In this document: one piece after another, positions 9,210 to 18,028 of the stretch
How the letters are laid out: every line of letters begins with the position of its first letter
Numbering within the stretch: the first letter of the stretch is position 1
Assembly: GCA_030426085.1 (NCBI GenBank)
Contig: JAUHYW010000007.1
Span: 124,001 to 188,000, forward strand
Direction of reading: 5' to 3'
From: a bacterium
Lineage (GTDB): Bacteria; Myxococcota_A; Bradymonadia; UBA7976; UBA1532
Length of the DNA stretch: 64,000 nt
Translations under genes and position numbers: made by a program
Notes under the pieces: model-generated
The model's input: the letters and a program-made list of their open reading frames with translations, nothing else
Told to the model about the DNA's origin: nothing
Databases searched by the model: none

Positions 9210-9800
9210 TTGGCCGGTGTGTTGGCATTGCAGTCGCTCGGTGAGTCGATCGTCGAGCTGCTCGCGGACGGGTTCCAGGCGAACCCCCCGGGGGAGATGA
9301 ACGGCTCGGGCGCGACCTTCGCCATGATCTCGGCCGATCAGATGGCGGCCGGCACGTTCCGCGTCGGTGACAACTTCTCCGGCGACCGGGTCTCGCTGCT
9401 GCTGCACCGGGTCACCATCTCGGAGCACATGCGCAGCGCCCGCCCCCAACGGGATCGGGGCGCGCCGCTGCCGCTCAATCTGCACTTCCTCGTGACGGTG
9501 TGGGCCAGCAACCCCGCGACCGAGGCCACCCTCTTCGCCTGGACCCTGCGCATGCTGCACGACCACCCCATCCTCGACGCGTCGTCGCTGACGCCGGCCG
9601 GCGAGTGGGCCCCCGACGAGGTGGTGCACCTCATCCCGGATGACATCAGCACCGAAGACATGATGCGCATCTGGGGCGGGCTGACCCCGAGCTACCGGCT
9701 CAGCTTCTCGTACGTCGCCCGGGTGGTGCGGGTCGACTCGGCCAACACCCGCGACGAGGCGCCGGTGCTGTCGGTGCAGGCCGGGCTGGAGCAGGTGTGA
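9210..9800 (+). CDS. eCIS cap/tube terminator protein, Pvc16/DUF4255 family
   Basis: 196 residues. The N-terminal helix (VLALQSLGESIVELL), the central block with LLLHRVTISEHMR and LHFLVTVWA, and the C-terminal YRLSFSYVARVVRV match the Pvc16 N-terminal (DUF4255) family, which in Afp/PVC particles caps the distal end of tube and sheath and sets the end of polymerisation. Start is a TTG at 9210 with GGAGG nine bases upstream; an earlier in-frame start at 9141 lacks a ribosome site and adds residues unlike the family. It is the first gene of the 23-gene run, and its stop overlaps the next start (TGATG). Confidence 0.82.
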   Translation: MAGVLALQSLGESIVELLADGFQANPPGEMNGSGATFAMISADQMAAGTFRVGDNFSGDRVSLLLHRVTISEHMRSARPQRDRGAPLPLNLHFLVTVWASNPATEATLFAWTLRMLHDHPILDASSLTPAGEWAPDEVVHLIPDDISTEDMMRIWGGLTPSYRLSFSYVARVVRVDSANTRDEAPVLSVQAGLEQV

Positions 9801-10609
9801 TGCCGATGGACATCGGACAGCGATACCTGGCCGGCATCCGGTTCGTCGACGGGGTCACCGATCTGCCCGCCGCCGGCCCGATGCGAGTCCGCACCGCGGA
9901 CGTGGAGTTCGTCGCCAACCGCAGCGGTGTGCTCGCGGTCCGCTGGGCCCGGGGCTTCGAGGCGCACGCCGAGCCGGACTACGCCGACCCCGAGGTGCCC
10001 CTCGATCCGACCGAGTTCGAGATCGAGGTCTGGGATCCGGCCGATCGCTATCTGCCCCGGCGCTTCGTTCTCGCCCTGCCCCGCCGCATGGGAGACGAAG
10101 AGACCCCGCGCGAGGTGCCTCTCGAGGTCACGATGTATCCCAGCCCCACCGCGCGCGCCGGCCACAACTGGTCGGTGGTGCGGGGCACCGTCGTCGACGA
10201 GAACGGCGATCCCATCCCCGGCGCGATGGTGCGCCTGCAGCGACCGGCCGAGGGTGAGGACCCGCCGGAGGTCATCGCGCGCGGGCTGACGGCGCCGCTG
10301 TATCACCCGAGCCGCCCGGACCACGTCCGACGGTCGGCTGGAGAGTTCATGATTCCCGTCGCCGGGCTGCCGGTGACGATCTGGGGGGACGGCAACGAGG
10401 TGTTCGGCTCGGAGCTCTCGGTGATCGTGCAGATCGCCGTGGACACCGAGCTGTCACCCACCGCGCTGCCCGACCCCGATGACATCGAGCGGCTTTCGGC
10501 CGAAGGCAACCCGGAGCGGATCAAGACCCTGTCGACCGACCCCATCGCGCTCGCCGTGGGGCGGCAGGTGGTGGTCCCGACCATCACGATCGATCTGAGT
10601 GCCAACTGA
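9800..10609 (+). CDS. eCIS-associated protein with carboxypeptidase-regulatory-like domain
   Basis: 269 residues. Residues 1-115 form a beta-rich region without a recognised family. Residues 126-215 contain a carboxypeptidase D regulatory-like Ig fold (VVRGTVVDENGDPIPGAMVRL), a fold often used for surface display or carbohydrate contact. It overlaps the Pvc16-like gene (TGATG) and precedes the sheath gene by 14 bases. In other eCIS clusters a similar protein often accompanies the DUF4255 gene. A role as cap partner or decoration is inference. Confidence 0.6.
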   Translation: MPMDIGQRYLAGIRFVDGVTDLPAAGPMRVRTADVEFVANRSGVLAVRWARGFEAHAEPDYADPEVPLDPTEFEIEVWDPADRYLPRRFVLALPRRMGDEETPREVPLEVTMYPSPTARAGHNWSVVRGTVVDENGDPIPGAMVRLQRPAEGEDPPEVIARGLTAPLYHPSRPDHVRRSAGEFMIPVAGLPVTIWGDGNEVFGSELSVIVQIAVDTELSPTALPDPDDIERLSAEGNPERIKTLSTDPIALAVGRQVVVPTITIDLSAN

Positions 10610-10623
10610 GCAAAGGAGTCCCC

Positions 10624-13044
10624 GTGCCCGAATATCTCGCCCCCGGCGTCTACGTCGAAGAAACCAGCTTCCGTGCCAAGCCCATCGAAGGGGTGAGCAC
10701 GTCCACCGCGGCCTTCCTGGGTCTCACCCGCAAGGGGCCGGCGCCGGTCGATCCCGAGGACGGCGTGAACGAGCTGGCCAACCTGCCCGAGCTGCTCACC
10801 AACCTCGGCGAGTTCGAGCGCATCTACGGCGGCCCGGCGCCGCTGTCGTTCGGCTCGCAGACGGCGACCAACCACCTGGCCCACGCGGTGCGGGCGTTCT
10901 TCGAGAACGGCGGCTCGCGGCTCTACGTCACCCGGGTGTCCGACGGCACCGAGACCGCGGCGTCGGCGACCATCGAGAACGAGGCCGAGCAGACGATCGG
11001 CACGTTCTCGGCCCGGTTCGCCGGCTCGGCGGGCAACGGCAGCATCCTGGTGCAGGAGGCCGCCCTCGAAGCCACCTGGGCCACCCTGGAGCGGGCCGAG
11101 GAGGGCACGTTCGCCCGGGTGCAGCTCGGCGTGTCGCTCGACGATCTGCCGGCGGAGATCTACGGGGCCGAGGTGCCCGAGGCCGAGACCTACGACCTGA
11201 CGGGGGCCAACGTCCTCGACATCGAGATCGAGGGATCCCCCTATACCCTGACCTTCGCCACGGGGCCGAGCGAGATCCGGTTCACCCCCAACCTCACCGA
11301 CCTCAGCGCCCACAGCTTCACCCTGAGCATCAACGGCGAGGCGCAGGATCCGGTGACGCTCGCCGACTACACCGCCGGTGACGCGAGCGACGTCGCCCAG
11401 ACCCTCAATGCGGGGCTGGTCGGGGTGCAGGTCACCGTCGACGGGCTCGAGGTCGTCATCTCGAGCGACGTGCAGGGCGAAGGCATCATCCTGGAAGGCA
11501 GCGGCCCCGGCGCCATCGTCAACCCGCCGGAGGGCGCCCCGGTGACGATCACCCAGGTGGGCAACGTCGGCGACATCGCCGCGGTGACCACCGCCGAGAT
11601 CATCGCCGCCGCCGAGAACCACCCCACCCTGCCCGCGGTGATCGACGTCGCCGACGACGGCCGCCTGCGCATCACGACCGATGCCACCGGCGCGACCGCC
11701 ACGATCACCGTGCTCGACTCGGACCCCAACACGGCGCACGGCCAGCTCGGCTTCACCCCCGACGAGGCAGAGACCGGCGAGGCCGGCGCCGAGTGGGTCA
11801 TCGTGCGCAAGACCGGTGACACCTGGGACGACGCCGGCGAAGTCACCCGGATCGATGCCTTCGGCGAGCTGGACTCGCTGAGCGAGGCGCCCCACGACGG
11901 CGTCGAGATCCTGTCGATGTACGTGACCACCACGGACGCCGACGGGCAGGTCCGCACCTTCGAGGATCTGGCCTACGACCCGGATCACTCCCGGTTCATC
12001 GGCACCCTGATGGCGACGGTCCCCGACCGCCGCATCGACCAGCTCGAGCAGCTCTATGCCTTCGAGGCGGTCGACGAAGTCGATCCCTTCGACCTGCGGG
12101 TGGCCCTGCTCGGCGGCGCCGACAGCGACAACACCACCCACGCCCTCGCGGGCGGCGACGACGGCGGCGAGCCGTCGGCGAGCGACTACGACCACGCCTT
12201 CTCGGCGCTGCGGCGGCTGGAGGACGTCTCGATCGTGGCCGCGCCCGGCTCGTCGAGCTACGCCTACCGCCAGTCCATCGCCAACAGCCTGGTGACCCAC
12301 TGCGAGCAGCGGCGGGCCTATCGCATCGCGGTGCTCGACACCGACGCCGATCAGACCCCCTCGTCGGTGCGGCTGTATCGCAGCGTGTTCGACTCGACCT
12401 ACGGCGCGATGTACTACCCGTGGGTCGTCATCCCCAACCCGCTCGCCAGCAACAGCGACCCCAGCATCCCCAGCGAGCTGACCGTGCCGCCCTCGGGCTT
12501 CGTGGCCGGCATCTACGCCCGCAACGACGTGCAGCGGGGGGTGCACAAGGCGCCGGCCAACGAGGTGGTGCGGGGCGCGGTGCGCTTCGAGACCCAGGTC
12601 AACTTCGCCCAGCAGGAGACCCTCAACCCGCAGGGCATCAACTGCCTGCGGGCGCTGTCGGGGCGCGGCCTGCGGCTGTGGGGCGCGCGCACCATCAGCT
12701 CGGACGGCGAGTGGAAGTATGTCAACGTGCGCCGCTACTTCAACTACCTCGGCGCCTCGATCGACCGCGGCACCCAGTGGGCGGTCTTCGAGCCCAACGG
12801 CGAGGCGCTGTGGGCCAACATCCGGGAGTCGGTCTCGGACTTCCTCTACAACGAGTGGCGCAACGGCGCCCTGCTCGGCAGCACGACCAAGCAGGCCTAC
12901 TTCGTGCGGTGTGATCGCAGCACGATGACCCAGAACGACCTCGACAACGGTCGCTTGATCTGCGAGGTCGGCGTCGCCCTCGTCAAGCCCGCCGAGTTCG
13001 TGATCTTCCGCATCGGTCAGAAGACCGCCGACGCCCGGAGCTGA
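10624..13044 (+). CDS. Contractile sheath protein 1 (long form)
   Basis: 806 residues. The N-terminus LAPGVYVEETSF...VSTSTAAFLG and the C-terminal block with RGAVRFE, WKYVNVRRYFNYL, CDRSTMTQNDLDNGRL are hallmarks of phage-tail/eCIS sheath subunits (Afp2/Pvc2 family). The sheath surrounds the tube and contracts to drive it. Typical eCIS sheaths are about 350-500 residues; the extra length lies roughly at residues 95-430, a Thr/Ala/Asp-rich beta domain with repeats reminiscent of hook- and flagellin-type decoration. Start is GTG 10624 after AAAGGAG. The gene is followed by a 52-base gap holding an inverted repeat, then the first tube gene. Confidence 0.93.
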   Translation: MPEYLAPGVYVEETSFRAKPIEGVSTSTAAFLGLTRKGPAPVDPEDGVNELANLPELLTNLGEFERIYGGPAPLSFGSQTATNHLAHAVRAFFENGGSRLYVTRVSDGTETAASATIENEAEQTIGTFSARFAGSAGNGSILVQEAALEATWATLERAEEGTFARVQLGVSLDDLPAEIYGAEVPEAETYDLTGANVLDIEIEGSPYTLTFATGPSEIRFTPNLTDLSAHSFTLSINGEAQDPVTLADYTAGDASDVAQTLNAGLVGVQVTVDGLEVVISSDVQGEGIILEGSGPGAIVNPPEGAPVTITQVGNVGDIAAVTTAEIIAAAENHPTLPAVIDVADDGRLRITTDATGATATITVLDSDPNTAHGQLGFTPDEAETGEAGAEWVIVRKTGDTWDDAGEVTRIDAFGELDSLSEAPHDGVEILSMYVTTTDADGQVRTFEDLAYDPDHSRFIGTLMATVPDRRIDQLEQLYAFEAVDEVDPFDLRVALLGGADSDNTTHALAGGDDGGEPSASDYDHAFSALRRLEDVSIVAAPGSSSYAYRQSIANSLVTHCEQRRAYRIAVLDTDADQTPSSVRLYRSVFDSTYGAMYYPWVVIPNPLASNSDPSIPSELTVPPSGFVAGIYARNDVQRGVHKAPANEVVRGAVRFETQVNFAQQETLNPQGINCLRALSGRGLRLWGARTISSDGEWKYVNVRRYFNYLGASIDRGTQWAVFEPNGEALWANIRESVSDFLYNEWRNGALLGSTTKQAYFVRCDRSTMTQNDLDNGRLICEVGVALVKPAEFVIFRIGQKTADARS

Positions 13045-13058
13045 ACCCATATCCGGCC

Positions 13059-13073
13059 CCGGATGGCATCCGG
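13059..13073 (+). repeat. Inverted repeat between sheath 1 and tube 1
   Basis: CCGGATG-G-CATCCGG, a perfect palindrome with 7-base arms centred on 13066. It contains the GATGGCATC motif and lies in the 52-base gap between the sheath 1 stop and tube 1 start, before the ribosome site GAGGAG. It could form a stem in mRNA or be a DNA site. Confidence 0.6.
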
Positions 13074-13096
13074 TGCCATGAGATCGAGGAGCGAGC

Positions 13097-13546
13097 ATGT
13101 CCCGCACGTCCCCCTATTCCGCGTACAACTTCCTCGTCAAGCTCGGCGACCGGCCGCCGGAGGATCCGCTCGGCGGCTTCTCCGAGGTGTCGGGGCTGTC
13201 CAACGAGTTCACCCTCGCCGAGTATCGCAACGGCAATGACAAGGAGATGCACATCCGACGCATCCCCGGGCTGCACAAGGTCGGCGATGTCACCCTCAAG
13301 CGGGGCATCGTCAACTCGTCCGACCTGTGGAGTTGGATCGAGGAGACCCGCACCGCCAGCGTCGGCGCCCAGCGCGACGTGGTCATCACCCTCAACGACG
13401 AGGCGGGTCAGCGGGTGCAGTCGTGGACCCTGCGCGGCTGCATCCCGATGAAGTACACCGGCCCGACCCTCAACGCCAAGGGCGGCGGCGACGTGGCCAT
13501 GGAGGAGCTCGTGCTCGCGCCGGAAGGCATCGAGTTCGAGCAGTGA
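13097..13546 (+). CDS. Inner tube protein 1 (T4 gp19/Hcp-like)
   Basis: 149 residues, the usual size for Afp1/Pvc1-type tube subunits. The family core is plain: SAYNFLVKL near the N-terminus, GGFSEVSGL, KVGDVTLKRGI and ELVLAPEGIEF at the end. Subunits stack as hexameric rings to form the hollow shaft that carries cargo. ATG 13097 has GAGGAG six bases upstream. It is flanked on both sides by inverted repeats built on GATGSCATC, unlike any other gene in the run. As the more ordinary of the two tube genes it is the likely major shaft subunit. Confidence 0.92.
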   Translation: MSRTSPYSAYNFLVKLGDRPPEDPLGGFSEVSGLSNEFTLAEYRNGNDKEMHIRRIPGLHKVGDVTLKRGIVNSSDLWSWIEETRTASVGAQRDVVITLNDEAGQRVQSWTLRGCIPMKYTGPTLNAKGGGDVAMEELVLAPEGIEFEQ

Positions 13547-13550
13547 GCCC

Positions 13551-13575
13551 GCCGGGGGGATGCCATCCCCCCGGC
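13551..13575 (+). repeat. 25-base perfect palindrome after tube 1
   Basis: Twelve-base arms around a single C at 13563: left arm GCCGGGGGGATG (13551-13562), right arm CATCCCCCCGGC (13564-13575). It starts four bases after the tube 1 stop and ends 35 bases before sheath 2. As RNA it would fold into a 9-bp GC stem with a loop centred on ATGCCAT. No T-run follows, so it is not a standard intrinsic terminator; mRNA end protection, partial attenuation or a DNA-binding site are possible. Confidence 0.7.
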
Positions 13576-13610
13576 CAACCCGAAGCATCGAGAGGGAGTG
13601 TGGTCCCATC

Positions 13611-15227
13611 ATGATCGGACTGCGATTCGAGACCGATCCGCCGGTGAGCGGAGCGAACACCCACCGGATGGACGTGCCGCTGTTCGTGGGCTACGTCGAC
13701 CTGCGGTCGGATCCGCCGGCGGACGTGCCGTCGGCGATCACCGACTGGGTCGGGCAGCACTACGCCGATACGCCGGCGGATCTGCTCGATGTCGCGGCGC
13801 CGATCGAGGACTGGGCCACCTTCGACCGGCTCTTCGCCTGGGACGCCCGCCCGCTCGAGGCCGACAGCGACGAGGTCGGTGACACCTACCTCGGCGCCGC
13901 GGTGCGGGCGTTCTTCGCCCAGGGGGGCCACAAGTGCTACGTCGTGCGGGTCGGCGGGGCGTGGCCGCTCGACGAGGGCGACGACGCGGCGACCCGCGCC
14001 GGGAAGCGCCGCCGCCGCCTCGCCCGCCTGATCCCCGGCGTGCGGCAGTACGCCGACGACGTGGTCTTCGACGGCGCGCCGGGGCCCGACGCGGGCGATG
14101 TCTTCAGCCCCCACGACCAGGAGACCTGGTGGGGCATGGCTCACCTGGTGGGTCTGCCCGAGGCGTCGATGGTGGCCTGCCCCGACCTCGTCGAGCTCGC
14201 CGCCGACGCGCCGACGACCCTCGAGAGCCACACCGTCGCCGGAGCAGTGCCCATGCCGAGCTTCGGCCCGTGTGACACCGCGGCGGTCGACACGACGTCG
14301 ACCGCCGATCCGGTGCGGCGGTATCCGCCGCCGACGGTGAGCGAAGACGCCACCGCGGTGGATGACTGGCGGGAGGCGGTGCGCCTGGGGGTGGGCTTCC
14401 TCGCCCGCCACCGGCGCGACGTGCAGCTCGTCGTCTCGATGCCCCGCTTCTCGGTCGATCACCCGCTGGGGCGTGATCTGCTGGGATCGGCGGTGGACGC
14501 CGGGTGGCTCGATCCGCCCGATCAGGGGGGCATCGGCAGCGCGTTCGTGCAGCTCGCCCACCCCTGGCTCGGCGGCCCGATGTTCGACACGCTGCCCGGC
14601 GCGCTGGCGCCGCCGGAAGGCACCCTGATGGGTCTCCTGGCGCGCAGCGCCCTCACCCGGGGGGTCCAGTTCAGCGCAGGCGGCTCGCCGGCCCCGGAGG
14701 TCGTCCTGCTCGACCCCGCGCCGACCCGCGCCGAGCAGCTCCGGCTGCACCCGCGCACAACGGGGGGCGCGGTGGTCGACCGCCTGCGCGACCGGCTGAC
14801 GCTCTTCGACTACGCCGCCGGCGGCGGGGTCGTATTGCGCTCGGACGTGACGGCGAGCACCGATGACGACTGGCGCACCGCCGCGGTGTGTCGGGGCATG
14901 GCGGTGCTGATGCGAGTCGCCCGCGACGTGGGTCTGGCGTTCACCTTCGAGACCTCGGGCCCGGTGCTGTGGCGGCGGGTGACCGAGCGGTTCACGTCCA
15001 TCCTGCAGAGCTGGTGGCGCCAGGGCGCGCTGCGGGGCAGCACCCCGCGGGACGCCTTCAGCGTGACCTGTGATCGCAGCACGATGACCCGCAGCGATCT
15101 GGACGCGGGGCGGCTGATCTGTGAGGTGCGGTTCCAGCCGACCCATGCCATCAGCGAGATCACGGTGGTGATGACCGTGGCCGACGACGGCCGGGTCAGC
15201 GCCGCGGGCGGCGAGGCGGCGGCATGA
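13611..15227 (+). CDS. Contractile sheath protein 2
   Basis: 538 residues. The C-terminal block (LWRRVTERFTSILQSWWRQGALRGSTPRDAFSVTCDRSTM...LDAGRLICEV) is homologous to the end of sheath 1 (CDRSTMTQNDLDNGRLICEV), so this is a second sheath subunit, probably Pvc3/4-like, used at the baseplate-proximal end. It starts with MDVPLFVGYV rather than the APGVYVEE pattern. ATG 13611 was chosen; an in-frame start near 13560 would place the palindrome in coding sequence and has no ribosome site. The stop overlaps the tube 2 start by four bases (ATGA). Confidence 0.87.
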   Translation: MIGLRFETDPPVSGANTHRMDVPLFVGYVDLRSDPPADVPSAITDWVGQHYADTPADLLDVAAPIEDWATFDRLFAWDARPLEADSDEVGDTYLGAAVRAFFAQGGHKCYVVRVGGAWPLDEGDDAATRAGKRRRRLARLIPGVRQYADDVVFDGAPGPDAGDVFSPHDQETWWGMAHLVGLPEASMVACPDLVELAADAPTTLESHTVAGAVPMPSFGPCDTAAVDTTSTADPVRRYPPPTVSEDATAVDDWREAVRLGVGFLARHRRDVQLVVSMPRFSVDHPLGRDLLGSAVDAGWLDPPDQGGIGSAFVQLAHPWLGGPMFDTLPGALAPPEGTLMGLLARSALTRGVQFSAGGSPAPEVVLLDPAPTRAEQLRLHPRTTGGAVVDRLRDRLTLFDYAAGGGVVLRSDVTASTDDDWRTAAVCRGMAVLMRVARDVGLAFTFETSGPVLWRRVTERFTSILQSWWRQGALRGSTPRDAFSVTCDRSTMTRSDLDAGRLICEVRFQPTHAISEITVVMTVADDGRVSAAGGEAAA

Positions 15228-15751
15228 CCGATCCATTGGCACCGCTGCATGTCTTCCGCTTCGAGGTCGCCTTTCACGAGGTGCTCGTCGACGGCGACCG
15301 CCCGCTCGGCGAGGTGCCCCTGTGTCGGGGCGCCTTCTCGGAGTGCTCCGGCCTCGAGGCCACCATGGAGCCCCGGGTCATCCGGGCCGGCGGGGTCAAC
15401 CGGGGGGCGTTCCAGCGGGTGGGTCCGGTGTCGTATGGCACGGTGATCCTCAAGCGGGGCATCACCAGCAACCGCGACCTGTGGACGTGGTGGGATCTGG
15501 TCAGCGGTGGCAAGTATGCCTATCGGCTGAAGGCGACCATCACTCTGTACGACACCGGCATGACATCCGGCAGCGCGCCGCCCGAGTCCGAGCGGGGTCA
15601 ACCGGTGTGGTCGTGGGCGCTGCATCACTGTCTGCCGGTGAAGTTCAAGGCGCCCGATCTCATGGCCAAGGGGGGTGACGTGGGCATCGAAGAGATCCAC
15701 CTCGCCCACGAGGGTCTGGAGCTGCTCGACAGCCAGGGAGGCGCCCGATGA
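15224..15751 (+). CDS. Inner tube protein 2 (tube initiator, Pvc5-like)
   Basis: 175 residues, homologous to tube 1 (FSECSGLEA, YGTVILKRGITSNRDLW, IEEIHLAHEGLEL) but with a longer N-terminus and an insert after YAYRLKATITLYD. In Afp/PVC clusters the second tube homologue adapts the tube to the spike hub, and its position between sheath 2 and the LysM-type protein fits that role. It overlaps both neighbours by four bases, so its level is probably coupled to sheath 2. Confidence 0.87.
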   Translation: MTDPLAPLHVFRFEVAFHEVLVDGDRPLGEVPLCRGAFSECSGLEATMEPRVIRAGGVNRGAFQRVGPVSYGTVILKRGITSNRDLWTWWDLVSGGKYAYRLKATITLYDTGMTSGSAPPESERGQPVWSWALHHCLPVKFKAPDLMAKGGDVGIEEIHLAHEGLELLDSQGGAR

Positions 15752-16719
15752 AGGACGAAGGCGAGTTCGCGGTCGCCCGGTTCGAGGTGGTCGGCGAGGA
15801 CGGCGATCCGTTCGAGGTGCACTTCAACCCGGTGTCCCTCGAGTACACGGTGACCAACAGCCTCAAAGACACCGGCAGCGGAAACCGCAACAAGCAGTAT
15901 GTCAGCCAGGCGACCGGCAAGCTGTCGATGGAGCTGATCTTCGACACGACCCACACCGGCGAGGACGTGCGGCTGACCAGCCGCCGCATCGCCCAGATGA
16001 TGAAGCCGGCCGACGCCGAGAAGGACGAAGACAAGGCCCCGCCCGTGGTGCGCTTCGAGTGGGGCAACTTCAGCTTTCAAGGCATGTTCGAGCAGTTCAA
16101 GGAGACGCTCGACTTCTTCTCGGCCAACGGCGTGCCGCTGCGGGCCAAGGTGTCGGTGTCGCTCGCCGAGCAGGACATCGTCTACACCCCCGAGGCCGAG
16201 GCCAGCGCCGACGTCAGCGACGCGCTCGACATCCCCCAGCCGGCCGACGTGCCGGTCAAGGACGCCGCGCCCGACGCGTCGGCGGCCGACCACCGGGCGC
16301 AGGGGGCCCTCAACGGCCTCGACAGCCTGCGCTTCGGCGACGGGGGGTCGCTGACCCTCAGCGCCGACGCCGGCATCGGGGCCTCGGGTGGCATCAGCGG
16401 CGGCATCGGCGGTGGTGTCGGAGGCAGCGTCGGCGGGCGCCTGGGAGGCGGGGCCGGCCTGACCGGCAGCCTCTCGGCGAGCGCGAGCGCCGATGAGACC
16501 TTCGGCGGGCTGCGTCCGTCGGGATCGGTCGGCGGCGGGGTCGACGTCGCCCGCTTGCGCGCCGCCCGCACGACCCGCAGCGCGCCCCGCCCGACGGTCG
16601 GCGCCTCGGCCACCTTCGGTCTGGGTGGCCGGGTGGAGGTCGGGGGCGAGGTGGCCCTCGGAGCAGACGTCGGGCGGGGGCTGTCCCTGCGCGATCGCAT
16701 CCGGTTCGACGAGTCATGA
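15748..16719 (+). CDS. CIS tube/LysM-type protein (Pvc7/Afp7-like)
   Basis: 323 residues. Residues 1-150 carry the family core (FEVHFNPVSLEYTVTNSL...ELIFDTTHTGEDVR...FEWGNFSFQGMFEQFKETLDFFSANGVPLRAKVSVSL) found in Pvc7/Afp7 proteins, which sit around the hub and connect tube and baseplate. Residues about 208-243 are strongly Gly-rich (repeats of GG[IVS]GG), and the tail is Ala/Arg-rich; the usual LysM part is not obvious and may be replaced by this flexible tail. It overlaps tube 2 by four bases. Confidence 0.8.
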   Translation: MKDEGEFAVARFEVVGEDGDPFEVHFNPVSLEYTVTNSLKDTGSGNRNKQYVSQATGKLSMELIFDTTHTGEDVRLTSRRIAQMMKPADAEKDEDKAPPVVRFEWGNFSFQGMFEQFKETLDFFSANGVPLRAKVSVSLAEQDIVYTPEAEASADVSDALDIPQPADVPVKDAAPDASAADHRAQGALNGLDSLRFGDGGSLTLSADAGIGASGGISGGIGGGVGGSVGGRLGGGAGLTGSLSASASADETFGGLRPSGSVGGGVDVARLRAARTTRSAPRPTVGASATFGLGGRVEVGGEVALGADVGRGLSLRDRIRFDES

Positions 16720-16765
16720 GACCCATGTCGTCCGACCCCTCACGAAGAGCCGTGGAGCCCATGTC

Positions 16766-16930
16766 ATGAGCGTGATCGTGGACGAGGTGGTGGCCCGGGT
16801 CGACGACCCGGCCCCCGCCGCCGAGAGCGAGGGCGCGCCACCGAAGGCGCCCGCCCCCGCGTCGCCCCGCCGGCTGTGCGAGGCGCTGCGCAGCCTGGAA
16901 CGCCGCGCGTCCCGTCGCCGGGCGCACTGA
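16766..16930 (+). CDS. Small DUF5908/Pvc6-like protein
   Basis: 54 residues: MSVIVDEVVARVDD at the start, a Pro/Ala/Glu linker, then a basic helix (RRLCEALRSLERRASRRR). Size, the beta-strand start and position beside the Pvc7-like gene match the tiny DUF5908/Pvc6 proteins of eCIS clusters. ATG 16766 is preceded by GGAG at suitable spacing; the gene sits in a 223-base gap that is otherwise empty. Assignment rests on context as much as on sequence. Confidence 0.6.
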   Translation: MSVIVDEVVARVDDPAPAAESEGAPPKAPAPASPRRLCEALRSLERRASRRRAH

Positions 16931-16942
16931 GGAGAGTCTTCG

Positions 16943-18028
16943 ATGTCCGAACGCCCCCTGTCCGATCGCGCGGTCATCTCCGCGCGGCCCCGCGTCGAGG
17001 TCGACGGCGCGTCGAACGCGCGGGTGCAGGGCCTCTTGCAGACGCTCGAAGTCGTCGAGCGCGAGGGCGGCCTGTCGACGCTCGAGCTGCGGGTGAGCAA
17101 CATCGCCAGTACCGACGACGGGTCGTCCGAGCTGGCGTTCGAGGACGACACGGTGCTGCGCCTCGGCGCGTCGCTGGAGGTCTTCGTCGGCGTGCGCGAC
17201 GATCAGGTGAGCGTCTTCCGGGGGGTGGTGACCGGGCTCGAGGCCGAGTGGCCGCCCGAGGGTCCGCCGGAGTTGGTGGTGCTCGCCGAGGATGCCTTCC
17301 AGCAGGCGCGCATGGCACGCCGCACCCGGCTGCACAAGGACGCGTCCATCGGCCGGCTCGCGGAGGACATCGCCTCGCGGGTGGGCCTGCGGGCCGACGT
17401 CAGCGGCTTCTCGGGTGGCATCGGCGATCGCATGCAGCTCAACGAGAGCGATCTGGCCTTCCTCCGGCGGCTGCTGCGCGAGCGGGACGGTGACTTGCAG
17501 GTGGTCGACGGCAAGCTGAACGTAGCCCCCCGGGATGCCATCCGCCGCTCGACGGTGACGGTGGCGCTGCGATCACAGCTCTTGCGGGTGCGGGCCATCG
17601 CCGATCTGGCCCATCAAGCGACGTCGGTCGGCATGGCCGGCTTCGATGTGGGCCAGGGGCGACACTTCACCCGGGAGAGCACCGGCGACCGCCTCGGCCC
17701 GGGGTCGGGCCGCTCGGGGGCCGAGATCCTGCGCGACGCGCTCGGCGAACGGGCGGAGCACCTCGCCCACCGCAGCGCGCTCGACGGCGAAGAGGCGCAG
17801 GCGCTCGTCGACGCCGCGTTCGATCAGGCGGCCCGCAGCTTCGTCTGCCTCGAAGGCACCCTCGAAGGCAACTCAGGGGTGCGATTGGGCACCCACTTGA
17901 CCGTCGAGGGGCTCGGAGCACGCTTCGACAACACCTACTACGTGCGCGAGGTCCGTCATCGCTACGACCTCGAGCGTGGCTTCGAGACCGACTTCGAGGC
18001 CGAGTGCGCCTGGCTGGGGGCCCCCTGA
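16943..18028 (+). CDS. Spike hub protein, gp27/gpD-like (VgrG N-terminal half)
   Basis: 361 residues matching the phage late control D/VgrG N-terminal fold: VFRGVVTGLEAEWP, LVVLAEDAFQQARMARRTR, the LNESDLAFLRRLLRERD motif typical of VgrG, and the C-terminal NTYYVREVRHRYD. The trimer forms the hub between tube and spike. In PVC/Afp the hub and spike are one protein (Pvc8); here the spike half is a separate gene starting at the hub's stop codon (TGATG). ATG 16943 follows GAGGAG. Confidence 0.88.
   Translation: MSERPLSDRAVISARPRVEVDGASNARVQGLLQTLEVVEREGGLSTLELRVSNIASTDDGSSELAFEDDTVLRLGASLEVFVGVRDDQVSVFRGVVTGLEAEWPPEGPPELVVLAEDAFQQARMARRTRLHKDASIGRLAEDIASRVGLRADVSGFSGGIGDRMQLNESDLAFLRRLLRERDGDLQVVDGKLNVAPRDAIRRSTVTVALRSQLLRVRAIADLAHQATSVGMAGFDVGQGRHFTRESTGDRLGPGSGRSGAEILRDALGERAEHLAHRSALDGEEAQALVDAAFDQAARSFVCLEGTLEGNSGVRLGTHLTVEGLGARFDNTYYVREVRHRYDLERGFETDFEAECAWLGAP

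Noticed and set aside
10303-13107. A minus-strand open frame of 934 codons opposite sheath 1
   Set aside because: The plus-strand sheath signature is unmistakable; the antisense frame is a composition shadow.
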